Notes: generated by a model not told the origin, from the letters alone. A stretch of 19,991 nucleotides of DNA from Gonium pectorale (GCA_001584585.1 LSYV01000125.1:100691-120681), one strand, 5' to 3'. Positions 1 through 10,257 are shown, counted from the stretch's first letter. Program-made: numbers and translations.

Positions 1-129
1 CAGCAGCAGCANCAGGGGCCGGGCCGGATGGGCTGGCCGGATGGGCACGTCCCGCAGCCGCATGCGGATGGGCACCTCCTGCAGCCGCAGGCGGAGGCGG
101 AACTCGAGCGGGGGTGCGGGGGGCCCCGG
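1..129 (-). CDS. Possible exon of a minus-strand gene cut by the left edge
   Basis: On the minus strand an open frame runs from an acceptor-like site (pyrimidine-rich tract then GCGCAG, last intron base at 130) to the window edge. It starts with a proline-rich PGPPAPP and continues with an alternating Leu/Arg stretch in which EVPIRM and DVPIRP form a near repeat. Almost every codon ends in G or C, and CTG, GTG, ATC, CGC and CGG are favoured, as in the confident genes here. The frame passes through the ambiguous base at position 12. The plus strand is also open over these bases (Gln- and His-rich), so the coding strand is a judgement. No family is recognised and no upstream exon was found. Confidence 0.35.
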
Positions 130-1365
130 CTGCGCCGACGGAGGGGCAGCGGTCCAGATACAACGCAGTGTGAAGGGGACGGCGCACGCCGTATGGCCGT
201 GCCGGGGGGCTTCTTGCGCCGGTCTCTTGGCTGGCTTCGGGGCACCGCTGGGTGCTGTACGGCGCCTGCTGCGCGGGGTGAGTGAACGGTGCGGAGGTTT
301 CCATGCCCGCATGTGCGTTGGGTCAGGATTGAGGTGACGGGAGCTGGCATCGTTGCTGGGCGTACAGCGTACGGTATGGTGCGTCGGAGCTGCTGGCATT
401 CGTGGATGGAACCGGCGGCATTGGTGAGGGGTCTGCTTGATCGCTTTTACCGTCTGTCGCAGCGGCTTGCAAGCTTCCTCCACAGGCGGCGTCGACCCAG
501 GCTTTCGACGAGGGTGGCGAATACCGGTACGGTAGGGTGTTCGTGGTGCTCCGCAGGGGGCGGAAGTGGAATGGCGGCATGGGTGTCGCCGCAGCTGGCG
601 ATGAGGGGCTGGTCGGTGCGGTCTCGCGGGGGGGGGCGCTGTCTGCGTTTCTCGGTGTGCGTTACGGACATGTCAGTGGCCGGCGAGCAGTGCGCGCTTT
701 GGGCGGTGTGCGGACCTTGATGTACGGCTGTACGATTACATACGGGGCGCATGCTTGCCGGCCATAGGCGAGCTCTTACCCTGAGGCAAGGCACATGCAT
801 GGGCGGAGCTGCAGAATGGTGTAATAGTCCTTCTGGAGTTCTAAGGGTGTGTGTTGATAGCCGCAGTACACTGTCTCGCCCAGGAACGCCACTGGGGAAG
901 AAATTCCTGCATGAAACTCAAATGGGGCTAGGCTGCCAACGCGTGGCACTGGCGCATGGGGAGGGTTGAGCACATCTAGAACGCGTGGAGGGGTGTGGTC
1001 TTACGTTGGCTGATGTGGTATGCTCGCCTGATGGGGTGCAGTCCAGGTGCAGTCCATATCCATTACGACATCAGTGAAATCATTGACCAGTATGTCAGCA
1101 GGCACGGATATGGGGTGCCGGACGAAGAGGGCGGACGAGATGGGATGTGACCAGGAGGGGCGAGGCATTGTGTGGCCGTACACTGTACGGCGTTACAAGC
1201 AACGTCGCCTTGCTCGCTTCTGTTACATCTCACCTTACCAGCCTACGTGTCTTTGCGAAAGCTGCTACGGAGCGTCGTGCCGTCGTCCGCAAATCGTTTC
1301 GCGCAACACCTAGACGTAGGCCGCAATCAACGAAGAACTCGCAAACTGTTTCGCGTCGGAATCCT
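130..1365. other. Gene-poor stretch upstream of the first plus-strand gene
   Basis: No convincing coding exon was found. Many short overlapping open frames exist on both strands, as expected from base composition, but none shows family motifs or matched splice sites. The right end must contain the promoter and 5' untranslated region of the gene starting at 1366. I see no clear TATA element. An 11-bp unit (GGTGCAGTCCA) is repeated head to tail at about 1035-1056, and a GCCGTACA/TGTACGGC palindrome lies at 1175-1191. Confidence 0.5.
1175..1191. repeat. Perfect inverted repeat GCCGTACA-C-TGTACGGC
   Basis: Two 8-bp arms flank a single C, about 175 bp upstream of the start codon at 1366. The half-site TGTACGG or GTACGG recurs across the window (for example 256, 369, 527, 721, 9203, 17234). 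A protein-binding site is possible, but nothing in the sequence proves a role. Confidence 0.5.
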
Positions 1366-4300
1366 ATGTCTGCGATCATTCCTGTCCAATCGTCGGCGGT
1401 TTCCGTCAGGGCTCGCTCTTTGGGCGCTGCGCCCTTTCGGACCTGCGCAAGGGGGTCGCGCTTCGTAAGGTAATACTGAGGTTGTTATCTAAAGTTATCT
1501 ATTGTACCAATTGCACAATTGGTGACTATCGTGAGCCGCCGGTCGGAAGCTGACGTAGCGCTCTCGCGTTTCCGCGCTGCTGAAACGCTTCTATCGATGT
1601 TGCATTGTGGCGACGTAAAGCAATGTTAAGACCAAGCTCTTTAAGGAACATGCCACGGAGCCCATTCCAATGTGCACAGAGGAGCCGCATCGATACTCTC
1701 AAACCTCCCTGCGGAAACTGCGTCCACGACTTGCGGCGCAAGCTTCTCCTGCTCCGTTTATCCGGATTATATCGAGGACCCCTCCACCACTCTGCCGACC
1801 CTCGCTCGTGCAGCGCCGACCCCTCCCTCCCCACCCCCCACCTCTTGCCGCTCCGCAGGCCAGCCTATGATGTGGACGTAGAGCCGGTGAGCCCGCGGGC
1901 CCCAAACAACGCCCCCCGCTTTGGCGGGTCACCACCGCCGCCGCCGCCCCCTCCGCCGCCCCAGCAAGCGGTGAGTGCCCGGTGCAAGCCACGTGCCGGC
2001 AGGCAAAGTCTTCGCAATGTGCCCTCGGATGGCTGTGACAAGTAGCGGGAAGCAATTTGGAGAGAGCTAGCGGTGCTTACCGGTAGGTGCGTGCCGGCGG
2101 ACTCGCTGCCACGCTGGCGTGCCCGGATCGGCCCTGGACCGCCGTACACACCGGCAACTTCGACACGTCACTCCGCCTCTCCAACATGATCGAAGGAGAC
2201 TGCCTCTGGACGCAAGTCCGTTCCCTTCAGGCTTACGCTCCCAAGCACCCCGCCTGATCCGCCCGCCCCGCGCGAACCGCCCAGCCCTTGCTCGTACTGA
2301 TTAGCCCCGCCCGCCCGCGCGTCCCTCCCGGCCCCACTCCCGCCCGCCCGCCTTGCAGCGCGGCCTGCAGCCGCCCAGCCGTCGGGAGCTGCTGTTCCTC
2401 GGGCTTGGCTTGGGATTGGGCGTGGCGGGGACGACCGCCTGGGAGAACCGTGAGTGGATGGCCGGGCGTGTGTCCGGGATCGTGAACTGGACGGCAGCAG
2501 CACGGAAGCTATCGGCAGTCGGCGGGCTCCGTCTGTTGTGTAGCCGTGCGTGCGTTGGGGCAAAACTTGCCCGGCGACAGAGGGATGTCGCGTCTCAGGG
2601 AGCCGCATGCCCGAGGAGAGGCGCACGAGAGCCAAGAGAGCCCTCGGCGGCTGCAGAGCCTTCTGGCCATGACCACACCCCCATCCGCCTCTCGCGTTCT
2701 GCACTTGCCGGGCTGCTCCCGCTTTAACCGCCTCGGGTGTGCAATAAACCGCCTCGCTGGGGCACATATAGTAGTAAGAATAAGCGAGCGGCGGGTGTGT
2801 CGCCCTGGCGTTGAATAAAGGTGGCGGGAAGAAGCCCTGCTGTGGCGATGCTGCCTGCACCCGCTGCCGTCACTAGGATTCCTTTCCGACCGTTTGAACC
2901 GACCCGACCCGACCGACCCAAAGGCCCACCTCTCCTGGGGCTGCGCAATGACGTTGCCGCAGCAACGCACGTTTGCCAGCGACGTCGCCAGCGCCACAAC
3001 CGTCAATTCCTAACCGTCTGGCCCCAACCTCCAACCACTGTCGTGCAGGTGCGTTGGACGAGCGGGAAGTGGACGAGCGGCTGACGTCCATCCTGGACGA
3101 CATCTTCGAGGACGAGGCGCTTCTCAACCTGCTGGGCGAGGAGCTGGCGCTCAAAACTCAGATGCAGCAAACCGAGGTACGGGGGTTCGGCGGGTGTGTC
3201 GTACCCAGCGTGCATGCCGTACGGGGATGGCAACACGCGTGCGGTGCTTGGTTTGTGGTAAAGAGCCGCCTCTCCCGGAGGTTCGATGCGGGGGGCGGGT
3301 GAGAACGGGGGGGGGGGCCGGCTGGTTGCCCCGCACGCTGAACTTAAGAGGTAGCCAGCCCACTGTGGGACCCCAGGCGAAGCGAACGCGAGGGCACAGC
3401 AGGCGCTTTTGCGGCGGCAGAGCGGCCTCTTTGCGAGACGTGCTCGTCACGGCACGCAGTGAAGACGGAAGCGGGGTCTGCGCGCAACCCGCAACGCGCA
3501 GTTTACGAATGGATTACGCGGGCTCCCAGCTTTCTCTCTGGGAAGATAATAAGGCATCGCGCGTGGTCTCTATCCGCGTGGTCCCGCTGTCGCAGCAGCA
3601 CGTTTCATGAACCAACCTCCACGGCGCACGCTGTATGGCAGTAACGCATGGGGCAGGAAACGTATGGCAGGGGTGCCGACGTGCTCTCCTTGCGCCTTGG
3701 AGAAGCGGGCGCTGCGGGAAGGGCCGCCTTGGGTGAGTGCAGCGCACCCGCAGCACGTATTTGGCCCAACCTGCGAGGGGGCAGGGACCGGCGGGCGTGC
3801 AGCGTCCGGCCGCGCGCGTGGGCTCTCCGCAGCCCCCGCTTGCGGCCCTGCTCGGCATCCAGCCCACCCGCCCTCCCGGCATCCCGCCCGCCCGCCCGGC
3901 ATCCCGCCCGCCGGGGCTGTTCTCCAATCATATGTGGCTGGGTCGGGTCGGGCTTGTGGCGCCCTCGGGTTGGTCGCATGTGGGTTGCGGCGGTGCGGGT
4001 CGACGGGGCGTCCCGCGCGCAGCGGCTGAAGCTGCTCCGCCGCGCGTCACCCGCACGTGGAGGCGAGAACCCTGCCGGGCGCCAGTGCGTGGTGCGGGGC
4101 GGCGGCCAACACACCGGCAAACCCTGCACCCGCATGCTCTCGACCCTGATAGGCCGCTGCCAGTGCGGGGTGCGGCGGCGGTGCCCCCATGCGGTGCATC
4201 CACGGGCTGCTTCATGGACAGTGCGTTGCGCTGGCGCGTGGGCCCACCTCGCCCCACGCCGCCCTGCCCCACACCGGCTGGCCTCACGCCGCCCAGCGCC

Positions 4301-4447
4301 CCCGTCCCCCCACCCCGCCAAACACCGCCCCGGCCTGCCTTGCCTTGCCCCGCCCCCCAGGGTGCTGTGTCGGCCCTGGAGGGCCTCAAGAAGATCGACG
4401 ATGCCCTGGAGCAGATGGCGGTGAATGCGCTGACCAACCAGAAGTAA
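1366..4447 (+). CDS. Predicted thylakoid-targeted protein of unknown function (173 aa, 5 exons)
   Basis: Exons are 1366-1469, 1859-1970, 2359-2449, 3049-3176 and 4361-4447. Introns are GT-AG with phases 2, 0, 1, 0, and all junctions keep one frame. The start gives MSAIIPVQSSAVSVRARS, a Ser/Ala/Arg-rich chloroplast transit-like leader. Ten prolines follow (residues 60-69), then SRRELLFLGLGLGLGVAG (79-96): a twin arginine directly before a hydrophobic stretch, ending near GTTA (96-99). This is how Tat-type thylakoid lumen signals look; a membrane anchor is the alternative. The remaining roughly 74 residues have no Cys, are acidic and look helical, with DEREVDERLTSILDDIFEDE (106-125) and a tail ending NALTNQK. 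The family is not recognised. Exon 1 rests on phase match and transit-peptide character; an alternative unspliced start at 1623 would replace it. No TGTAA follows within 2 kb. Exons 3-5 are the firmest. Confidence 0.72.
1484..1523. repeat. Direct repeat GTTATCTA x2 and inverted CCAAT pair, in intron 1
   Basis: GTTATCTA occurs at 1484-1491 and 1494-1501. It is followed by ACCAATTG (1506-1513), a CA spacer and CAATTGGT (1516-1523), a perfect inverted repeat holding CCAAT boxes on both strands. In the preferred gene model this cluster lies just inside intron 1. If the gene instead starts at 1623, it would be a promoter about 100 bp upstream. The motifs are visible; regulatory function is inference. 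Confidence 0.4.
3307..3904. repeat. Low-complexity repeats in intron 4 (G11 and CGGCATCC units)
   Basis: Intron 4 (3177-4360), the longest in this gene, holds an 11-base G run (3307-3317) and a C-rich cluster in which CGGCATCC recurs at 3853, 3877 and 3897, separated by CCCGCC-type filler. This looks like slippage-prone intronic sequence. I found no exon inside the intron that keeps frame. Confidence 0.5.
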
Positions 4448-6688
4448 CCGGTCAACGGTAATCCGGTTCCGGCAGCGACCATGAAGGCTGAGCGGTTGGC
4501 GGTGCGGGGCATGACGGCACTCGGCAGCAGACAGCAGCGACGGCGGCGGAATGTGGGCGCATACCTCTGCGCGCGGGCTGGGAGGGGTGGCGCTAGCACG
4601 GTGGAGGATCTGGGCACGCGACACTGACTATAGGCCTACGGGGCCGGAGGCCAATGCTTTCAGCGTCGAGGCACGTGGCGGCACGGGGAGAGAGACGCCC
4701 GGGGGGTGGGCGGCGCTGGGGGGAGGTGCGGCCGTGCGGGGTAGGGAAGACAGCGCAAGGCATGGAGTTGGGCCGCCGGAGGCCCGTGTCCCGGCAGTGA
4801 GGAGAGCACGTCCCCGCGCGGCGTCTTGCCCGCTCTGACGGCACCATGTCGGGGCAACGCGGGGCGTAGCAGCTCCTTGAAGCGCGGGGCTTTCGTCCAT
4901 CTGCTCCAAGGTGGAGACGTGCGTGCTCCGAATGGTTACGCTGCCGTGGCCCGGTTACGGGGCCGCAATGTTGTATCACTATCGTACACTTGGCGGCGAC
5001 CATTTGCTGAAAAAATATATCTGCAGAGAAAGAGGGAGCCCGCACTTACGGCTATACACGCTCGAGTGCACGACGTTTCCAGTGGGGCGGGTGGGTACAA
5101 TTGAGGGCATGTGACGTTCGTCCCGCCCCCCAACCCCCTGTGCTCAGGGGTATCCTCGGGCGTTGCAGGGCGGGCATTTTTCTCCATCTCCATAGATAGC
5201 GCATTGTATTTTCAAGTGTTGGAGTACCGAAAGCCTTTCCTAGTAAGGCTGTGAGCTGTTTTGAGTCCGAATTGTAGGGCGTGGTATGCAATGTCTGTGA
5301 CACGTGCAACGCAAGCTCGGAGCTGGCGCTATGGCAAGAGAGGCCAGCAAAGCATGTACCTTGAAACTCTGTTCACTTCTTCCTAGTCCGTGCCGCCTGT
5401 ATCGCCTGTGGTGCTGAGCCGTTTGTGGTTTGGCCGCCTTGGTGCGTGCAGACTTGCTTGGATGCTTGCACGCTCGCGAGACATTTGCTTTCCAAGCACA
5501 TTCGCACCCGGCCCCTCCGCCATGCAGGGGTAAAACAGAGGAGGTCCCGACGTTGTGATAACGGATACGGAGCGCGCAGCTCACCCCGTCAGACTCCGAG
5601 CCGTAGCATGTAGCCCGCTAGCCCAATCCTTTCCGGGGCCGTGGGAATGGTATGGGTGGGGCCGTGGGTGTTATTAGGGCGGAGAAGCGCGGGTATGGGT
5701 GCACCAGCCACCAGGTGCATCAGGCAGGTCCTCGCCGCCCGCCCCCCGCCTGGCGCCACCTGGGATTTGCCTGGGGCTTCTACTGGCGGGTTGCCAGACC
5801 AAGCGCAAGGCCCGGCCCCGGGCGCCGCGGGTGGCCCAGGGGACCGCCTGCCCGTTACTGCACAGCGGAGCGCATGGTGCACCTTGGGGACCGCCCGGAG
5901 GAGCCGGGTCCCTATGGACATTGCGATCAAGGTACCCGCACATATGTCCTGCCCGTGTTTGCCAAGCAGCAGAGACTGCGCAAAGCGCAGCCCAGCTGTA
6001 CTGATGGGAAGATGGGTTTGCGTGTGCTTTGACAGGGTAGCGCCCGGGTCAGCCTGGTCAGCTCTGGCACTGCGCGTGACATTTAGGGGATTTGTGTGGA
6101 AACAGCACCCAGCTATTGGTCATGGGTGCGGTCTGAGGGAACTTTCGATCAGCTACTGTGCCTAGATTGCACGGGTTGGGGGAAATCGCGCATCGTGACC
6201 CTCATGCGGAAGTCAGTAACGAGCAAGGCTGCCGCGAACACAGCAATGAAATGTTCTAGATTCGATGGTCGCACTTTTGTTATGGGCCCTGGGTCGCATG
6301 CTCTTCTTCGGACGTCCGCATGGAAAGCCAAGGAACCGGCAACCGGGGGTCGACAACCTGGTCGGTAATGCCAAGGCATGCATACTATTCCCAGTATCGT
6401 GGGCATATGCTGTCATGCGGGCATTTTTGGTTCGCTGACTGTACCCGCCACTGCAGGGTTCTTGACATTGCAAATGTCGGACACCACTGCGTATTGCCTG
6501 CTGGCAGGCGTCATCTGAAAGAAATCGAACCGCGGGCGCCAGGCGGACAGGCCAAGCTGGCGGTGGGACGAGCGCCAGCGCGGCCACACCCGGCCCGAAT
6601 ACGATTCTGCCGTTTGTGGTGGATATGGCCGCTGCCGCCGGAGCCACGGCCTTCACCGTTTAATTACCCGTCTTTCATTGCCGAGTAC
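4448..6688. other. Intergenic stretch, no convincing gene
   Basis: This stretch includes the 3' flank of the thylakoid-protein gene and the upstream region of the ELIP-like gene. The most gene-like segment is 5652-6032 (+), an ATG-started frame of 126 codons ending KMGLRVL. However, two other plus frames and a minus frame are also open there, with no recognisable motif, splice site or polyadenylation word to choose between them. No tRNA, rRNA or transposon ends were seen. Confidence 0.5.
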
Positions 6689-6703
6689 TATTATACTTTA
6701 ATT
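6689..6703 (+). promoter_or_regulatory. AT-rich TATA-like element upstream of the ELIP-like gene
   Basis: TATTATACTTTAATT is an isolated AT-rich island in GC-rich DNA, about 90-105 bp before the ATG at 6795. That position suits a core promoter with a short 5' untranslated region. No transcript data exist here, so the role is inferred. Confidence 0.35.
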
Positions 6704-6794
6704 GCTGCATATCCGACCTCGAAGGCTCTTACCACTTAAAGGCCGTTGCAACCCTCCCGACCTCTCGCCTGCCCTTCAAGTAACACCAGGACAA

Positions 6795-8018
6795 ATGGCC
6801 TCTGCTCTAGTCCGTGCGGCTTCGCGTTCGGCCTCGCTGCGCATCAGCGTTAGCAAGCGCAGCGCGCGCGTGGTCCGATTGGCGACCACGCCCGAGAGCA
6901 ACAGCGACGTCCCGAGCGCTGGCACGGTCTTCTACGGGGGCAAGGCTTACACGCTTGACGAGGTGAGCGTGCCGCAAAGCTGTTGACAGCGCTGTTAACT
7001 GCGGCCCGAGCTGCGGCGCGAAAATTTGCGCGCCATATTGGGCGTGCCCTCAGCCAATTATGCTGTAGCGACGGCTCATTGTGTTATAATTGCCGAATGC
7101 TTGCAGTGGAAGGAGGCCGTCGAGTCCGGCAGCCTCGCGCGCCCCACCGCTGCGGTTGCCGCTGTGACCGCCAACACCGAGAACACGACCTCGACCCTGA
7201 CCTTCAACGGTGAGATACATATGGCATTTTCGATGTAAAATCCTGGGTGGCGGGGAGCAAGTGCTTCAGACATGTCAGCCATGCCGGATGTCGCGAACTT
7301 TCTGGGAGCGCGCACGCCCTTGCATCCTGTTTCGCAGATGGTGTGCCCCCCTTCAACAGTTCTTTGACGCTGACGCTGCCATATCGGTGTCCTTTCGCGT
7401 CGCTCCCGAGCAGATGTTATGTCCTTCTCCGGCTCTGCGCCCGAGATTGTGAACGGCCGCCTGGCGATGCTTGGCATCGTGTCGGCTCTGGCTGCTGAGG
7501 CGGCGAGCGGCGAGGGCGTGCTGCGGCAGTGGTCTGAGGAGCCGACTGGCGTGGCCGTTGCGTTCCTCCTCTTCATCGGCGGCTCCATGGTGACTGCCTT
7601 CCTGCCCGCCAGCAAGCGCGCGGAGAAGAAGCTTGGCCCGTTCACGCCCCAGGCTGAGCTCATCAACGGCCGTGCTGCCATGTAAGTCAATGTCCAGTTC
7701 CGCGCGGCATGATCGCTTTGGGCGCAGTGGGAGTCTTGAGAGAGGTACATCGCGGAATTGTGGCGGCGTGAGGCAGTAGTTCTTGAGAGCGTTGGCACCT
7801 GCTTGATGAGGGCCCTTGGTGTGGGCCACTATGCCGCGCCCTGCTCTTCACAAGCTTTCATATTCCCAACCCAATTGCCCAACCGCATACTTGTACGTGC
7901 GCAAGAGACATGAACGAGAAGCTTACCCCCCGCCATTCCCCATATCCCATGCATTTACAGGATTGGCTTCGCGGCTCTCCTCATCATTGAGGCAGTCAAG
8001 GGCAGCCCCCTCCTCTGA
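6795..8018 (+). CDS. ELIP-like chlorophyll-binding light-stress protein (198 aa, 4 exons)
   Basis: Exons are 6795-6962, 7107-7209, 7414-7681 and 7961-8018. Introns are GT-AG with phases 0, 1, 2, and all junctions keep frame. The start sits in a good context (ACAAATGGCC). Residues 1 to about 30 form an Ala/Ser/Arg-rich chloroplast transit peptide. Next come a short stromal segment with YGGKAYTLDEWKEAV and then DVMSFSGSAPE, a typical ELIP lead-in. Helix 1 (about 101-120) carries EIVNGRLAM, helix 2 is about 136-154, and helix 3 (about 172-192) carries AELINGRAAM. The paired E-x-x-N-x-R motifs are the chlorophyll-ligand signature of helices 1 and 3 in the LHC superfamily. Length and three-helix layout fit ELIPs, which sit in the thylakoid membrane and protect against excess light. 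The tail KGSPLL is also family-like. No TGTAA word follows within 2 kb. Confidence 0.96.
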
Positions 8019-8448
8019 GCGAGGCGTTGCTCCTGGTCTGCGAAGCTCCGATTCTGATCAGTGTTCGTTCACCGTTGCGTACGCGTTTGTGTAGGCTGGA
8101 CTGCGTCAACTTATTCTTTTGCTTTTATCGCTTTGTGCTCTGCTCTTGTTTGTGCCGCAAGGCCGTACAGCAGCTGTATGTACCTTAGCAGCGGCCTGCC
8201 AGCCATGGACTCCGGCAGCGCTCTTGTGCTGCGCCCGTGGCGCAGCTGTATGGACGGACGGTGGGAGGCGGTGGCGGCTGGGGTCGGGAGGCCAGTCGCT
8301 TGCAGCCGAGTGAGTGCGTTTAATGCGAGAGAGACAGCTTATTTGGTAGGAGGGCGAGAGCGTGAGATGAGTGAGTGCTGAGTCGGTGCCTGGTCTTCCC
8401 TTTTATGCCACTGTCGGGGCAGACGGTGGAGCAACTGTCTTTCGGCAG
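8019..8448 (+). other. 3' flank of the ELIP-like gene
   Basis: This is probably 3' untranslated and flanking sequence. A leucine-rich, signal-like frame (LLLLSLCALLLF, about 8110-8145) without ATG runs to a donor-like GTGAGT near 8309. It could be a 5' exon for the Cys-rich frame at 8449-8678 through a phase-2 junction, but the lack of a start codon makes this doubtful. Confidence 0.3.
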
Positions 8449-8678
8449 TTGGCGAGTTGGACCTGTTCGGAGGCAGCTGCGGCCGACGCGCACCGTGCTC
8501 CTGCGCCCCGGGGTTCACAGGCTCGGCCCGTTCGTATTACACGGTGGGCCACTGTGTCTGCGCTCCCCGGTGCGACAGCGAAACGGGCGTGGCAGTGGCG
8601 CTGCCGTTTGGAATCGCAAATTGCGATTGTGGCGGCTCTAAATGCGACGTGATGGTGACGGCCTATTTCTTACCCTAG
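8449..8678 (+). CDS. Candidate Cys-rich (EGF-like) terminal exon
   Basis: After an acceptor-like TTTCGGCAG an open frame of about 76 codons runs to TAG. It contains CGRRAPCSCAPGFTGS, then HCVCAPRC and CDCGGSKC: ten cysteines, with a C-x-C-x-PGFTGS stretch reminiscent of EGF-like or secreted Cys-rich proteins. Third codon positions are mostly G or C, as in the confident genes. There is no ATG in the frame, so it would have to be a 3' exon, yet no upstream exon could be joined securely and no polyadenylation word follows. It may equally be chance within a long ELIP 3' untranslated region. Confidence 0.25.
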
Positions 8679-9586
8679 CTGTCTGGGCACGTGCCCGGTC
8701 GCTGGGTGGTATATCTATCTGCTCGCGCCGCGCCACTGGGTGTCCGCTATTTTATTCACCGAATGTGGCGACGACCGTTGTTGGTTGTGTGCCATGTGTT
8801 TGAGAAGGGTAACTGCCGGTTGTTACACTGGCGCCCACTAGCCCTGACGGCTGCACATGTGGGAGCTTTTGTATGGGGAAGGGGTTGAACCCTTGACCGC
8901 CGAGTTGCAAGGAGCGTGTGAGGGGAGAGAGTGATGATGGAGCGAAAAGCGCGTATGAGCGGATTTTGCCACTCGGCGTTGGTTGCGAGGGTGGGCTCGG
9001 GGCTGGGTGATCACGTGATCCCCCTGACCTGGGCTCCTGAGGTATTGGGGAGAGGATCCGAGTCGAGAAACGTGTGCCTAGCGTCAGAGCGGTGGGCAGT
9101 CTAGTGGTCCCGTTGTTGCGCTGTGCTGCGGCGACCGGCCATGGTTGCGACGGCCGTAGAATGAGCGAACATTCCCGCTGGCAAATTCGGTCGCCGTATT
9201 TATGTACGGCAGCCGTGTGGCTTGGGATAATCCAGACCGGAGATGCATGAAAGTGTGAGAACGCATCGAGATGTGAGGGATGAGGGTACACGCTTGAGAC
9301 GCAGCTTTGATGCTGTTCGGTCGAACGAGGCGATATGGGTGCGATTTTGGTTGACCTGGAGGTGGAAGGAAGGGTCAGCAAGCCTGGGAGGATTGGAGAG
9401 ACGTGTCGGCGCAAGACACCAGCGATCTGGAGGAAAGCCGCGTTTGGGGGCTGCGTTGGGCATGCAGGTGTTGGGGGGCCATGGCGCCCTCCGCACTGCT
9501 TCTGCCGACGCACGCCCTCAAGTTTTGCAGCGGTATTTTGTTGAGTTGCCTCGCGAGCTTGACCCACGTAGCCCGGGCTCCTTGCT
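8679..9586. other. Intergenic stretch with a palindromic G-box core
   Basis: GATCACGTGATC at 9009-9020 is a perfect 12-bp palindrome around CACGTG, the core bound by bHLH/bZIP factors in plants. Otherwise I see no motif-bearing gene. A long minus-strand open frame (8752-9702) covers most of this interval but has no domain, membrane segment or codon bias and is not called. Confidence 0.4.
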
Positions 9587-9943
9587 ATGCGCTTTCCCGG
9601 TCTGCCGCCTTGTCGGGCCCTTGTTGCCTTGCGCATTTGTAGGCGGCCGGAAGGGGGGCGTACGGTGAAGCTCGGTTGCCGGGTGGGATTTGTCGCTTGC
9701 ATGGTGGTGGAAATTTTATGTGGGCGCCCATGCCGCAGCTTCCGTTGCGGCGCTCACCTGCCCTTCAAGCCCCTGGACCCGCCTTCGAGGGCCACGGGGG
9801 CACGACCGAAGGGCGCAATCGGTGGCGCCGCGGCGCGCGCCGGGCGCTCCTGGCTCCACAACCCCACCAAGTGTGAACTCGGAACTGTTGCTGGGATGTT
9901 TAATGGCGCCGTAGTTCGAAGGCGATCGGCTCCTGGGTTTTAA
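9587..9943 (+). CDS. Weak hypothetical ORF, 118 aa
   Basis: An ATG-started frame gives a 118-residue basic protein. Its middle (CGAHLPFKPLDPP, then WLHNPTKCELGT) has high G/C at third codon positions, unlike its ends. An acceptor-like GCCGCAG lies at about 9732-9738, so the real exon might start there. TGTAA lies 88 bp after the stop, which would suit an algal 3' end. All three plus frames are open across part of the segment and no family is recognised. Confidence 0.22.
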   Translation: MRFPGLPPCRALVALRICRRPEGGRTVKLGCRVGFVACMVVEILCGRPCRSFRCGAHLPFKPLDPPSRATGARPKGAIGGAAARAGRSWLHNPTKCELGTVAGMFNGAVVRRRSAPGF

Positions 9944-10031
9944 TGCTGCAATTTTGATAGCTGCAACAGCAGATATTATCGAGTGTTTCATGAGGGAGAG
10001 CGAGTTGATATTACATAATTGAGTTGACCGG

Positions 10032-10036
10032 TGTAA
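10032..10036 (+). terminator. TGTAA word, possible polyadenylation signal
   Basis: TGTAA is the usual polyadenylation word in many green algae. This is the first plus-strand copy downstream of both the ELIP-like stop and the weak ORF ending at 9943. A five-base word also occurs by chance, so it is only suggestive. Confidence 0.2.
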
Positions 10037-10257
10037 ATGTGAATGCAGATGTATGGCCCATCGTCCCGCTTCCGCATTCTGCACGTCCATGACCTCCCCA
10101 GCGGTTCATTCTGCAGGTTACGTTCTCTTTAAATTACTTGTCAACCAATGAACACTAACCATCAGGTTCCAATTCCCTCACGTCCAGCACACATTGCATA
10201 TGGCGATCTCCAGGTGGCCAGCGCCGCAGTGATTGTTTCTCGTCTCTCCCGGCCTGA

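Noticed and set aside
1..285. Plus-strand Gln-rich frame from the left edge to a TGA at 285.
   Set aside because: The minus strand shows better codon bias and a clean acceptor at 130. The poly-Gln reading comes from a simple CAG run. It is not excluded.
1001..1183. Minus-strand frame with a protein-like stretch VPADILVNDFTDVVMDMD.
   Set aside because: No matching splice sites or neighbouring exon, and part of it is created by an 11-bp tandem repeat.
1623..1970. Unspliced start at 1623 for the thylakoid-protein gene.
   Set aside because: It would add an Arg/Leu/His/Cys-rich N-terminus with poor codon bias. A strong pyrimidine-rich acceptor at 1858 joins in phase to a transit-like exon ending at 1469.
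2743..2819. Two AATAAA words (2743-2748, 2814-2819) that might end a transcript.
   Set aside because: They lie inside intron 3, between exons whose phases match exactly, and no reading frame ends just before them.
5652..6032. 126-codon plus-strand ORF with fairly gene-like composition.
   Set aside because: Two other plus frames and a minus frame are open over the same bases, and no family, splice site or polyadenylation word supports any of them.
8752..9702. A 316-codon open frame on the minus strand.
   Set aside because: No motif, no codon bias like the confident genes, Pro/Ser/Arg-rich composition typical of antisense GC-rich DNA, and other frames are open alongside. Length alone is weak evidence at this GC content.
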